Shown: in pieces, positions 1 through 5,497 of the stretch
Layout of the letters: every line of letters begins with the position of its first letter
Numbering within the stretch: the stretch's first letter is position 1
Assembly (NCBI GenBank): GCA_023265235.1
Contig: JAHFUF010000299.1
Coordinates: forward strand, 1 to 6,567
Length of the DNA stretch: 6,567 nucleotides
Direction of reading: 5' to 3'
Origin: Blastocatellia bacterium
GTDB lineage: Bacteria; Acidobacteriota; Blastocatellia; Chloracidobacteriales; JADJPF01
The notes under the pieces: generated by a model
The model's input: only the letters and a program-made list of their open reading frames with translations
Database searches by the model: none
Told to the model about the DNA's origin: nothing
Made by a program: the position numbers and the translations under genes

Positions 1-304
1 CTAACATTACCAAAATACCATTAGATTTAAGCTCAGGGGTATTATTTCGATCAAGAACGGTAAATTTTATTCCATCAAACCTTACTACCCCTTCATAAGT
101 GCCTAACCATAAATAACCATCTTTAGTTTGAACTATTGAAGAAACACTGTTTTGGGGTAAGCCATCTTGTAGCTCTTCTAGTCTATATTGGTTTAAGCTC
201 TTTTTTGGATCCAGAGCAAAAGCTACTAAAGAAAAACAAACAACTATTAAGCAGGCGATAATGGCAGATGTAATTTTACCTACTACTAACTTAATGTAGT
301 TCAT
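1..304 (-). CDS. Exported regulator-propeller (Reg_prop) protein, N-terminal fragment
   Basis: Translating the minus strand from the ATG at 304-302 gives 101 codons without a stop, running off the left edge, so only the N-terminus is present. Residues 1-30 look like a Sec signal peptide: Lys5 and Lys10, then a hydrophobic stretch (about 13-29) ending in an A-F-A cleavage motif at 28-30. The mature part begins with QYRLEELQDGLPQNSV (39-54), followed by SSIVQTKDGYLWLGTYEGV and RFDG (55-78). This is the classic first repeat of two-component-regulator-propeller sensors, whose periplasmic beta-propeller is usually followed by a YYY domain, a membrane helix and a histidine kinase, GGDEF or HTH output. 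That output lies outside the window, so the protein class is open. There is no clear Shine-Dalgarno before the ATG. The gene is divergent from bioB. Confidence 0.8.
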   Translation of the reverse strand, partial: MNYIKLVVGKITSAIIACLIVVCFSLVAFALDPKKSLNQYRLEELQDGLPQNSVSSIVQTKDGYLWLGTYEGVVRFDGIKFTVLDRNNTPELKSNGILVML

Positions 305-493
305 AAATTTTCTAGGTCGAATTTGTTTTTAATCTAAATGCTTAAATTAACAGTATTAATCATTAGTAGCAAGAACTTTGCTAAATAAAACCCCAACTAG
401 TAGCCCTAATATATCCGAGATAGGTTGCTTTCTCCTTAAGTTGTCGATAACGTATCAAGATCATTTTCAACTGTTTTGAGGAGATTATTTTTG
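305..493. other. Divergent intergenic region between the propeller gene and bioB
   Basis: This 189-base AT-rich spacer must hold the start signals for both flanking genes. I found no sigma-70 -35/-10 pair with good spacing on either strand. The only patterned element is a short inverted repeat, GATA-ACG-TATC (446-456), about 38 bases upstream of the bioB start. It does not resemble the BirA operator I know from E. coli, and its arms are only 4 bp, so its role is uncertain. An open frame on the minus strand across 381-590 has no family resemblance and overlaps bioB; I do not treat it as a gene. Confidence 0.5.
478..483 (+). promoter_or_regulatory. Shine-Dalgarno of bioB (decides the start)
   Basis: GAGGAG lies 10 bases before the ATG at 494-496. 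The longest in-frame reading would begin at a TTG at 476, but that codon overlaps this ribosome-binding site and so cannot be the start. A second TTG at 491 is possible but less likely than the adjacent ATG. Confidence 0.75.
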
Positions 494-1471
494 ATGTCGG
501 CCACTGTAGATCTTTTGCGCTATGATTGGACTTTAACAGAAATAGAATCCATTTATTCTCTACCATTACCAGAATTAATTTATCGTGCACAAGATAGTCA
601 TCGAGCTTATCATCTTAATGATGAAATACAAGGTTGTGCATTACTTAGTATTAAAACCGGCGGTTGTCCTGAAGATTGCGCATACTGTCCACAATCAGCA
701 CAATATGACACTGACACACAAACTCAACGGCTAATGACTGTTGAAGATACTTTAGCTAAAGCCAAACAAGCCAAACAAGAAGGAGCCACACGCTTTTGTA
801 TGGGAGCAGCTTGGCGAAATGCACCTGATAATTCTGATTTTTCTCGTGTCTTAAAAATGGTAAAAGGTGTAAAAGACTTAGGCATGGAAGCTTGCTGCAC
901 ATTAGGAATGCTAACTGATGACCAAGCTCAAGCCTTAGCAGAAGCTGGACTAACAGCTTACAATCATAATCTTGACACTTCGCCAGAATTTTATGGAAAT
1001 ATTATTTCTACTAGAACATATGAAGATCGCCTAGAAACCCTAGAAAGAGTACGCCGTGCAGGTATTTCTGTTTGCTGTGGTGGCATTATTGGTATGGGTG
1101 AAAGTCTTTCAGATCGTTATCGTCTTTTACAAAAACTTGCCGAGCGTAACCCTCACCCTGAAAGTGTCCCAATCAATATGCTAGCAAAAGTTGAAGGCAC
1201 TCCATTAGCTAACCAACCTAATAGTAATAGCTTTGAACTAGTCCGAATGATAGCAACAGCCCGTATTATGATGCCCACCTCAATGGTACGTCTTAGTGCT
1301 GGGCGATCATCTCTTTCTGATGAAGCACAGGCACTTTGTTTTATTGCTGGAGCTAACTCTATTTTTATGGGAGATATACTACTTACCACCTCTAACCCTA
1401 GTACAGACAGAGACAGTGTTTTACTTGACAAACTAGGAATAAAGCTAACACAAACCCAGCCTCAGCCTTAA
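494..1471 (+). CDS. bioB: Biotin synthase BioB
   Basis: BioB is a radical-SAM enzyme that inserts sulfur into dethiobiotin to form biotin, the last step of the pathway, in the cytosol. From the ATG at 494 the protein has 325 residues, close to the family's usual length (E. coli 346). The radical-SAM motif CxxxCxxC is Cys58, Cys62 and Cys65 in GGCPEDCAYCPQSA and would hold the 4Fe-4S cluster. Ligands for the sulfur-donating 2Fe-2S cluster are all present: Cys102 (RFCMGAAWR), Cys134 (EACCTLGM), Cys194 (VCCGGIIGMGE) and Arg266 (MVRLSAGR). They correspond to E. coli Cys97, Cys128, Cys188 and Arg260. Other hallmarks are YNHNLDTSPEFYG (156-168) and the C-terminal MGDILLTTSNP. Extra cysteines sit beside two ligands (135 and 195). 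It lies 119 bases upstream of bioF in the same direction, probably in one transcript. Confidence 0.97.
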   Translation: MSATVDLLRYDWTLTEIESIYSLPLPELIYRAQDSHRAYHLNDEIQGCALLSIKTGGCPEDCAYCPQSAQYDTDTQTQRLMTVEDTLAKAKQAKQEGATRFCMGAAWRNAPDNSDFSRVLKMVKGVKDLGMEACCTLGMLTDDQAQALAEAGLTAYNHNLDTSPEFYGNIISTRTYEDRLETLERVRRAGISVCCGGIIGMGESLSDRYRLLQKLAERNPHPESVPINMLAKVEGTPLANQPNSNSFELVRMIATARIMMPTSMVRLSAGRSSLSDEAQALCFIAGANSIFMGDILLTTSNPSTDRDSVLLDKLGIKLTQTQPQP

Positions 1472-1491
1472 ACGGACTGGGCTATTTTCAA

Positions 1492-1508
1492 TTGCCCATA
1501 CAGGGCAA
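1492..1508 (+). promoter_or_regulatory. Small perfect hairpin downstream of bioB
   Basis: TTGCCC (1492-1497) and GGGCAA (1503-1508) form a 6-bp perfect stem with the loop ATACA, 20 bases after the bioB stop. No continuous T-tract follows (ACCTATATTTTAATT), so it is at best a weak terminator. It could instead be a processing or 3'-stability element in a bioB-bioF message. Confidence 0.3.
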
Positions 1509-1558
1509 ACCTATATTTTAATTCTTAATAGTCGCGTAACAACAACTGGTAATAGTCT

Positions 1559-1573
1559 AGTCCTTTTAGGACT
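1559..1573 (+). promoter_or_regulatory. Perfect hairpin just upstream of bioF
   Basis: AGTCCT (1559-1564) and AGGACT (1568-1573) form a perfect 6-bp stem with a TTT loop, ending 17 bases before the bioF ATG. That is close enough to affect ribosome access to the weak GGA site at 1581-1583. Whether it is an operator, a translational control element or chance cannot be told from sequence alone. Confidence 0.3.
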
Positions 1574-1590
1574 TGGTTTTGGAATAATTG

Positions 1591-2721
1591 ATGGAGCTTT
1601 CCAAATTACAACAAAGAATTTGCCAAGAATTATCAGACCTAGAAAAATCTGGTTTACGTCGCCGTCTCTATCCTCCTACTGGGATTGATTTATCTTCTAA
1701 TGACTATCTAGCCTTGTCATCTCATCCATTTATTAAACAGCGTATGGCTGAAGCAGTATTAAAATCAGGCTGTGGAGCAACAGCTTCTCGCTTACTTAGA
1801 GGCGAACGAACAGAGTTTTCTCAAATAGAAAAACTTTTTGCTACTTTTAAAGGAACAAAATCATCACTCTATTTTGGTAGCGGTTATAGTGCCAATATTG
1901 GTGTTTTAACGTCTTTGTTACATGCTGATGATCTGGTTTTTTCTGATCAATTTAACCATGCTAGCCTAATTGATGGACTAAGACTTAGCTCAGCAAAAAA
2001 GGTTATCTTTCCTCACTGTAACTTAAAAGCCCTAAAAGAATTACTAGAGAAAGAAAACTGCTCTGGGCAAAAATTTTTAGTAACAGAGTCTCTTTTTAGT
2101 ATGGATGGCGATCAAGCTCCATTAAAAGAGTATGCAGAGTTATGCCAAGCCACTAACACTGCTTTAATAGTTGATGAAGCCCATGCAGTAGGGGTTTATG
2201 GAAAACATGGCACAGGGTTAATTGAAGCAACTGGCACAGCAAATTCTGTATTTCTTTCTATAAACCCGGCTGGTAAAGCTTTAGGCGTATGTGGAGCTTT
2301 TGTGGCTGGCCCAGATTGGGCAATTGATTATTTAATTCAATTTGCTAGACCTTTTATTTTTTCTACTGCCCCGCCACCATCAATTGCTGCCGCGCTAGAA
2401 GCATCTTTAAGTATCATCACCAGCGAAGAAAAGCGTCGACAGCAGCTATTAGAATTAGCAATTTATTTACGCGAATTGCTTATATTAAGTGACATTCCTA
2501 TACTACCAGGAAATTCACAAATTATTCCTGTGATTTTAGGTGACAATGGGCGTGCTACTACTGTAGCCTTAGCCTTACAACAAGCAGGGTTTGATGTACG
2601 TGCAATTCGACCTCCAACTGTACCAGTAGGAACTTCGCGCTTGCGTATTTCTCTTAATATTAATTTAGATCAAACAGCTTTGCGCCAATTCACTAAGACT
2701 CTAAAAAGAATTATGGATTAA
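1591..2721 (+). CDS. bioF: 8-amino-7-oxononanoate synthase BioF
   Basis: BioF is a PLP-dependent enzyme of the alpha-oxoamine synthase family. It condenses pimeloyl-ACP or pimeloyl-CoA with L-alanine to give 8-amino-7-oxononanoate, the first committed step of biotin ring assembly. The product has 376 residues, a normal length. Visible motifs are LSSNDYLAL (35-43), the GATASRLLRG segment (62-71), FGSGYSAN (95-102), the PLP-stacking His123 in FNHASLIDG, TESLFSMDGD (165-174), Asp195 and His198 in VDEAHAVGVYG, and the Schiff-base lysine Lys229 in AGKALG. The C-terminal PTVPVGTSRLRIS (342-354) is also typical. Immediately before the lysine the sequence is Asn-Pro-Ala-Gly, where the family usually has a Thr three residues before Lys. 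The ATG at 1591 is preferred over the adjacent TTG at 1588. The ribosome-binding site is weak (GGA at 1581). It follows bioB on the same strand. Confidence 0.95.
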   Translation: MELSKLQQRICQELSDLEKSGLRRRLYPPTGIDLSSNDYLALSSHPFIKQRMAEAVLKSGCGATASRLLRGERTEFSQIEKLFATFKGTKSSLYFGSGYSANIGVLTSLLHADDLVFSDQFNHASLIDGLRLSSAKKVIFPHCNLKALKELLEKENCSGQKFLVTESLFSMDGDQAPLKEYAELCQATNTALIVDEAHAVGVYGKHGTGLIEATGTANSVFLSINPAGKALGVCGAFVAGPDWAIDYLIQFARPFIFSTAPPPSIAAALEASLSIITSEEKRRQQLLELAIYLRELLILSDIPILPGNSQIIPVILGDNGRATTVALALQQAGFDVRAIRPPTVPVGTSRLRISLNINLDQTALRQFTKTLKRIMD

Positions 2722-2803
2722 CCTGTTTGTTAGCCCTTTGTGTGATGTTTAAGAAGAGCAAGTCACATAGATAGAAATACTCCTAGTTACTTTGAATGGC
2801 TTT

Positions 2804-3316
2804 CTAGAATTTCCCTAATATTCTTTGTGTCATTTTATAAGCTGATTGTCCAAGACAAACTAAAAAAACTTTTTCAATAGAACTATTAGTAACTAGAAAA
2901 TTATTAACTTCTTTTACAGCAATCTTTGTAGCTCGATCCATAGGAAAGCCATAAGCTCCTGTGCTAATAGCAGGAAAAGCGATTGTTTTAATTTCCTGCT
3001 TTTTGGCTAAAGCCAAACTATTGCGATAACATCGAGCTAGAAATTCGTCTTCCTGACAAGTACTATCACGCCAAACTGGCCCTACAGTATGAATCACCCA
3101 CTTAGCACACAGATTGTAGGCTTTAGTAATCTTTGCTTCTCCAGTCTCACAACCTTTTAGACTTCTACATTCTTCTAGCAATTCTGCCCCAGCAGCGCGG
3201 TGAATAGCTCCATCAACTCCGCCACCTCCAAGAAGAGAGCGATTAGCAGCATTAACAATTGCATCTACTTGCAGTTTAGTGATATCGCCTTCAACTACAA
3301 TAATTTTATTCTTCAT
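2804..3316 (-). CDS. Macrodomain protein, YmdB-type O-acetyl-ADP-ribose deacetylase
   Basis: The product is a stand-alone macrodomain of 170 residues (173 if started at 3325), closely resembling E. coli YmdB (about 177). Such enzymes bind ADP-ribose, hydrolyse O-acetyl-ADP-ribose to acetate and ADP-ribose, and can remove mono-ADP-ribose from acidic side chains. Family signatures run in order, counted from the ATG at 3316: EGDITK (9-14), DAIVNAAN (18-25, with the catalytic-site Asn25), GGGGVDGAIH (30-39, Asp35), TGEA (58-61), VIHTVGPVW (74-82) and FPAISTGAYGFP (114-125, Tyr122). I chose the ATG at 3316 because Met-Lys-Asn there lines up with the YmdB N-terminus. A second ATG at 3325 arises from a tandem 9-bp duplication, and neither start has a good Shine-Dalgarno. 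The gene converges with bioF and is divergent from the CoA-transferase gene. Confidence 0.93.
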   Translation of the reverse strand: MKNKIIVVEGDITKLQVDAIVNAANRSLLGGGGVDGAIHRAAGAELLEECRSLKGCETGEAKITKAYNLCAKWVIHTVGPVWRDSTCQEDEFLARCYRNSLALAKKQEIKTIAFPAISTGAYGFPMDRATKIAVKEVNNFLVTNSSIEKVFLVCLGQSAYKMTQRILGKF

Positions 3317-3325
3317 ATTCTTCAT
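3314..3325 (-). promoter_or_regulatory. Two in-frame ATGs of the macrodomain gene
   Basis: On the minus strand ATGAAGAAT is repeated twice in tandem, giving in-frame ATGs at 3325 and 3316. Neither is preceded by an AGGAG-like site, so sequence alone does not decide the start. Family alignment favours 3316. Confidence 0.6.
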
Positions 3326-3371
3326 AAAGTGTAAAAATGTAAGGGGAAAATTTTTCTAAAAAATCAACTCT

Positions 3372-3400
3372 GCGACAAACTAATATCAAACTAGTATAAA
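3372..3400 (+). promoter_or_regulatory. Candidate sigma-70-type promoter 1 for the CoA-transferase gene
   Basis: GCGACA (3372-3377, 4/6 to TTGACA) and TATAAA (3395-3400, 5/6 to TATAAT) are separated by exactly 17 bases. A start near 3407 would give a leader of about 100 bases. The spacer coincides with an 11-bp tandem repeat, which could be an operator. AT-rich DNA throws up such matches by chance, so this is tentative. Confidence 0.3.
3376..3397 (+). repeat. 11-bp tandem direct repeat in the divergent promoter region
   Basis: CAAACTAATAT (3376-3386) is followed directly by CAAACTAGTAT (3387-3397), matching in 10 of 11 positions. The 11-base period is about one helical turn, as in operators bound by a protein dimer on one face of the DNA. 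The repeat fills most of the spacer of candidate promoter 1. Confidence 0.55.
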
Positions 3401-3432
3401 TATTTAGGGGCTATAAAACCATAGTATTGTCC

Positions 3433-3461
3433 TTGCTCAAATAAGCTTATCAACTCATAAT
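3433..3461 (+). promoter_or_regulatory. Candidate sigma-70-type promoter 2 for the CoA-transferase gene
   Basis: TTGCTC (3433-3438, 3/6) and CATAAT (3456-3461, 5/6) are 17 bases apart. A start near 3468 would give a leader of about 38 bases. It sits closer to the gene than candidate 1; only one of the two need be real. Confidence 0.35.
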
Positions 3462-3485
3462 AGCAACTTTAAGCCAAATTCTTTC

Positions 3486-3490
3486 AGGAG
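3486..3490 (+). promoter_or_regulatory. Distant Shine-Dalgarno of the CoA-transferase gene
   Basis: AGGAG is the only strong ribosome-binding match, but it lies 15 bases before the ATG at 3506, longer than the usual 5-10. An in-frame TAA at 3497-3499 rules out any start closer to it, so the ATG at 3506 stands. Translation may be modest, or the site may be displaced by structure. Confidence 0.5.
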
Positions 3491-3505
3491 TTAAATTAAA
3501 CAAAA

Positions 3506-4783
3506 ATGGAATGGGTAAGCGAAAAAGAAACTGTTTCAGCAATTAAATCATTTAACAGAGTTTTTATTCATGGAGGCGTTGCTACCCCACAAGCCTTAGT
3601 AAAAGCCATGACAGAACGAGCAGCAGAGCTACGTAATGTCGAGATTGTACACCTACATACTGAAGGCGATGCTCCTTATGTTAAACCACAATATGCCAAT
3701 AGCTTCCATACTAATGCTCTTTTTGTTGGTGCAAATGTACGTGCGGCTGTAGCTAGCGGTGAAGCAGATTATATCCCTGTTTTTCTTAGTGAAGTTCCAG
3801 GATTATTTCGTAAAAAGATACTTCCTCTAGATATTGCTTTAATACAAGTATCACCACCTGATCGCCATGGCTACTGCTCATTAGGAGTTTCAGTTGATAT
3901 TGCTAGTGCTGCTGTACATACAGCAGTTACTGTAATTGCTCAAGTTAACCCTAATATGCCTCGTACACACGGTGATGGTCTTATTCATATTGGTCAAATT
4001 CGTTATGCTGTAGAATCCAATGACCCCATCCCTGAAATGCCCCAACACGAACTAACAGAAACAGAACTGACCATTGGTAAATATTGTGCTGAATTAATTG
4101 ATGATGGTGCAACCCTGCAAACAGGCATTGGAGCTATTCCAGATGCGGTGCTTGCTTCACTAACAAATCATAAAAACCTTGGCATCCATACAGAAATGTT
4201 CTCTGATGGAATTATTAGCTTAATTGAGCGAGGCGTTATTAATGGTTCACGTAAAAGAGTCCATCCTGGTAAAATTATTAGCGGCTTTGTAATGGGAACA
4301 CGCCAACTTTATGATTTTATTGATGATAATCCATTGGTTTCATTACTTGATATTGAATATGTGAATGATACAGCCGTGATTCGTCGTAATCCAAAAGTAA
4401 CGGCTATCAATAGTGCAATTGAGGTTGATTTTACTGGTCAAGTCTGTGCTGATTCTATTGGTACAAAGCTTTACTCAGGTGTAGGTGGACAAATGGACTT
4501 TATTAGAGGTGCTTCATTATCAGATGGAGGAAAACCAATAATTGCTCTTCCTTCTACAACACAAAAAGGCGACTCAAGGATTGTACCTTTCTTAAAAGAA
4601 GGTGCAGGCGTAGTCACAACAAGAGCACATATGCATTATGTTGTAACAGAATATGGTATAGCCTATCTTTATGGTAAAAACCTACGTCAACGTGCTCGTG
4701 CTCTTATTAATATTGCACATCCAAATCATCGTGAAACATTAGAAAAACGCGCTTATGAGCGATTTAAGGTTCTCCCTGATTAA
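3506..4783 (+). CDS. Acetyl-CoA hydrolase/transferase-family CoA-transferase (4-hydroxybutyrate CoA-transferase-like)
   Basis: This 425-residue protein belongs to the acetyl-CoA hydrolase/transferase family (class I CoA-transferases such as AbfT, Cat1 and Cat2). These enzymes move CoA between acetyl-CoA and an acid through a glutamyl-CoA thioester on the catalytic Glu. Seen in order: an N-terminal half with HGGVATPQAL (22-31), FVGANVR (73-79), the PPDRHGYCSLG segment (117-127) and NPNMPRTHGDG (148-158); the GIGAIPDAVL turn (207-216); GIHTEMFSDG (226-235) with Glu230 as the predicted catalytic residue; GVGGQMDFIRGA (325-336), a CoA-binding glycine loop; and the C-terminal VVTEYGIAYLYGK (379-391). 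Length and motifs are complete. Substrate cannot be assigned: 4-hydroxybutyrate, succinate, propionate or butyrate are all possible, and no pathway genes lie nearby. It is divergent from the macrodomain gene and followed 58 bases later by a toxin-antitoxin pair. Confidence 0.92.
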   Translation: MEWVSEKETVSAIKSFNRVFIHGGVATPQALVKAMTERAAELRNVEIVHLHTEGDAPYVKPQYANSFHTNALFVGANVRAAVASGEADYIPVFLSEVPGLFRKKILPLDIALIQVSPPDRHGYCSLGVSVDIASAAVHTAVTVIAQVNPNMPRTHGDGLIHIGQIRYAVESNDPIPEMPQHELTETELTIGKYCAELIDDGATLQTGIGAIPDAVLASLTNHKNLGIHTEMFSDGIISLIERGVINGSRKRVHPGKIISGFVMGTRQLYDFIDDNPLVSLLDIEYVNDTAVIRRNPKVTAINSAIEVDFTGQVCADSIGTKLYSGVGGQMDFIRGASLSDGGKPIIALPSTTQKGDSRIVPFLKEGAGVVTTRAHMHYVVTEYGIAYLYGKNLRQRARALINIAHPNHRETLEKRAYERFKVLPD

Positions 4784-4785
4784 CT

Positions 4786-4814
4786 TTGAATTTAAGGAAA
4801 AAATCTGTTATTAA
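4786..4814 (+). promoter_or_regulatory. Candidate promoter of the toxin-antitoxin pair
   Basis: TTGAAT (4786-4791, 4/6) and TATTAA (4809-4814, 4/6) are 17 bases apart, starting just after the CoA-transferase stop. A start near 4821 would leave a leader of about 20 bases before the antitoxin ATG. It is plausible because such modules normally carry their own autoregulated promoter. Confidence 0.35.
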
Positions 4815-4841
4815 ATAAAGATAAAACCGCGAGGAAAGATA

Positions 4842-5078
4842 ATGACAAATTTGGATAAACTTAAAACAGAATTAATGGCATTGCCAATAGAAGAAAGGGC
4901 ATGGTTAGCAAAAAGTTTAATAGAAAGTTTGGATGATTATAAAGATTCTGATATTGATAAGTGCTGGCAAGAAGAGGTAGACAGTAGATATGATGATATA
5001 AAGCTAGGGAAAGTAACCTGTAGACAAGCAAAAGACGTTGTTTTAGAAGCTAGGGAAAGGCTAAGTAAAAGAAAGTGA
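4842..5078 (+). CDS. Addiction-module antitoxin (RelB-like, Unstab_antitox type)
   Basis: This is a 78-residue, highly charged, helical protein. Its N-terminal half LPIEERAWLAKSLIESLDD (14-32) and the central WQEEVDSRYDDIKLGK (42-57), followed by a basic tail (RERLSKRK), match the short 'putative addiction module component' antitoxins. In this family the partner wraps and neutralises a RelE/ParE-fold toxin; the complex usually represses its own promoter. GAGGAAA at 4831-4837 is a good Shine-Dalgarno before the ATG. The stop codon overlaps the toxin start by 4 bases (GTGA), the standard arrangement for translational coupling with the antitoxin first. I see no separate DNA-binding domain that could be named with certainty. 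Confidence 0.88.
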   Translation: MTNLDKLKTELMALPIEERAWLAKSLIESLDDYKDSDIDKCWQEEVDSRYDDIKLGKVTCRQAKDVVLEARERLSKRK

Positions 5079-5362
5079 TTATACATCCAGATGCTGAAAA
5101 TGAGTTAAATGCTGCTATTGATTATTATGAAAGTTGCGAAGAAGGATTAGGAATAAGTCTTTTATACGAAGTAGAAATGGCTTTTACAAAGATTTCAGAA
5201 AACCCTTTTACTTGGGGAGTTTTTCATAAAAACTTCCATAGATATTTGGTACATCGTTTTCCTTTTGCTGTTATTTATATAATTGAAAATGAGCAACTTT
5301 TTATTATTGCTATTGCTCATACTCGCCGCAAACCTTTTTATTGGAAAAGTCGATTAGGTTAA
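5075..5362 (+). CDS. RelE/ParE-family toxin
   Basis: The product has 95 residues, a typical length. It opens with HPDAENELNAAIDYYE (4-19), the first helix signature of plasmid-stabilisation ParE/RelE-fold toxins. It closes with the beta-strand pattern FPFAVIYIIENEQLFIIAIAH and the RRKPFYWKSR motif (84-93). Family members act either on DNA gyrase (ParE) or on ribosome-bound mRNA (RelE); the sequence does not settle which. The GTG at 5075 is the only possible start, since an in-frame TAA lies at 5066-5068 and the next codons upstream of the GTG are AAG and AAA. It overlaps the antitoxin stop by 4 bases, so translation is probably coupled. The reading frame is intact and the toxin appears functional in outline. 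Confidence 0.88.
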   Translation: MIIHPDAENELNAAIDYYESCEEGLGISLLYEVEMAFTKISENPFTWGVFHKNFHRYLVHRFPFAVIYIIENEQLFIIAIAHTRRKPFYWKSRLG

Positions 5363-5376
5363 TTAGTCTTCATTTT

Positions 5377-5467
5377 TTAACGCCAAACAAATGTTACTTC
5401 CGACCCCAAAAGTCGGTTCATTATCATTCGCCGGCTTTCAGCACTGGTGAACTTGGCATTAGCGTAA
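5377..5467. repeat. Compositionally distinct spacer with imperfect inverted ends
   Basis: Between the toxin and the RNase H gene, about 70 bases (5396-5464) are near 51% G+C by hand count, against an AT-rich surround. The ends can pair: TTAAC (5377-5381) with GTAA (5464-5467), one base bulged, and GCCAA (5382-5386) with TTGGC (5453-5457). Inside are a 5-bp hairpin (CCGAC 5400-5404, GTCGG 5412-5416) and the palindrome GCCGGC (5430-5435). It could be a small dispersed repeat, a MITE remnant or a structured leader. It is not an integron attC site by the core sites I checked. No protein is supported here. Confidence 0.3.
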
Positions 5468-5497
5468 CAATTTTAATGTTTAAGGGTCAAAGGTTTT

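Noticed and set aside
476..493. Extended bioB start at TTG 476
   Set aside because: The TTG overlaps the GAGGAG ribosome-binding site, and the added residues do not match the BioB family; the ATG at 494 fits.
381..590. Minus-strand open frame of 69 codons
   Set aside because: It overlaps the bioB start, has no family resemblance and no ribosome-binding site.
1153..1431. Minus-strand open frame inside bioB
   Set aside because: Antisense shadow of a clearly coding bioB region.
2741..2767. TGTGA...TCACA inverted repeat between bioF and the macrodomain gene, as terminator or CRP site
   Set aside because: The loop is 17 bases, too long for a CRP site (6 expected), and there is no T-tract on either side.
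5381..5480. Integron attC site behind the toxin-antitoxin pair
   Set aside because: GCCAAAC at 5382-5388 is one base off the RYYYAAC core, but no matching GTTRRRY core is found at the other end.
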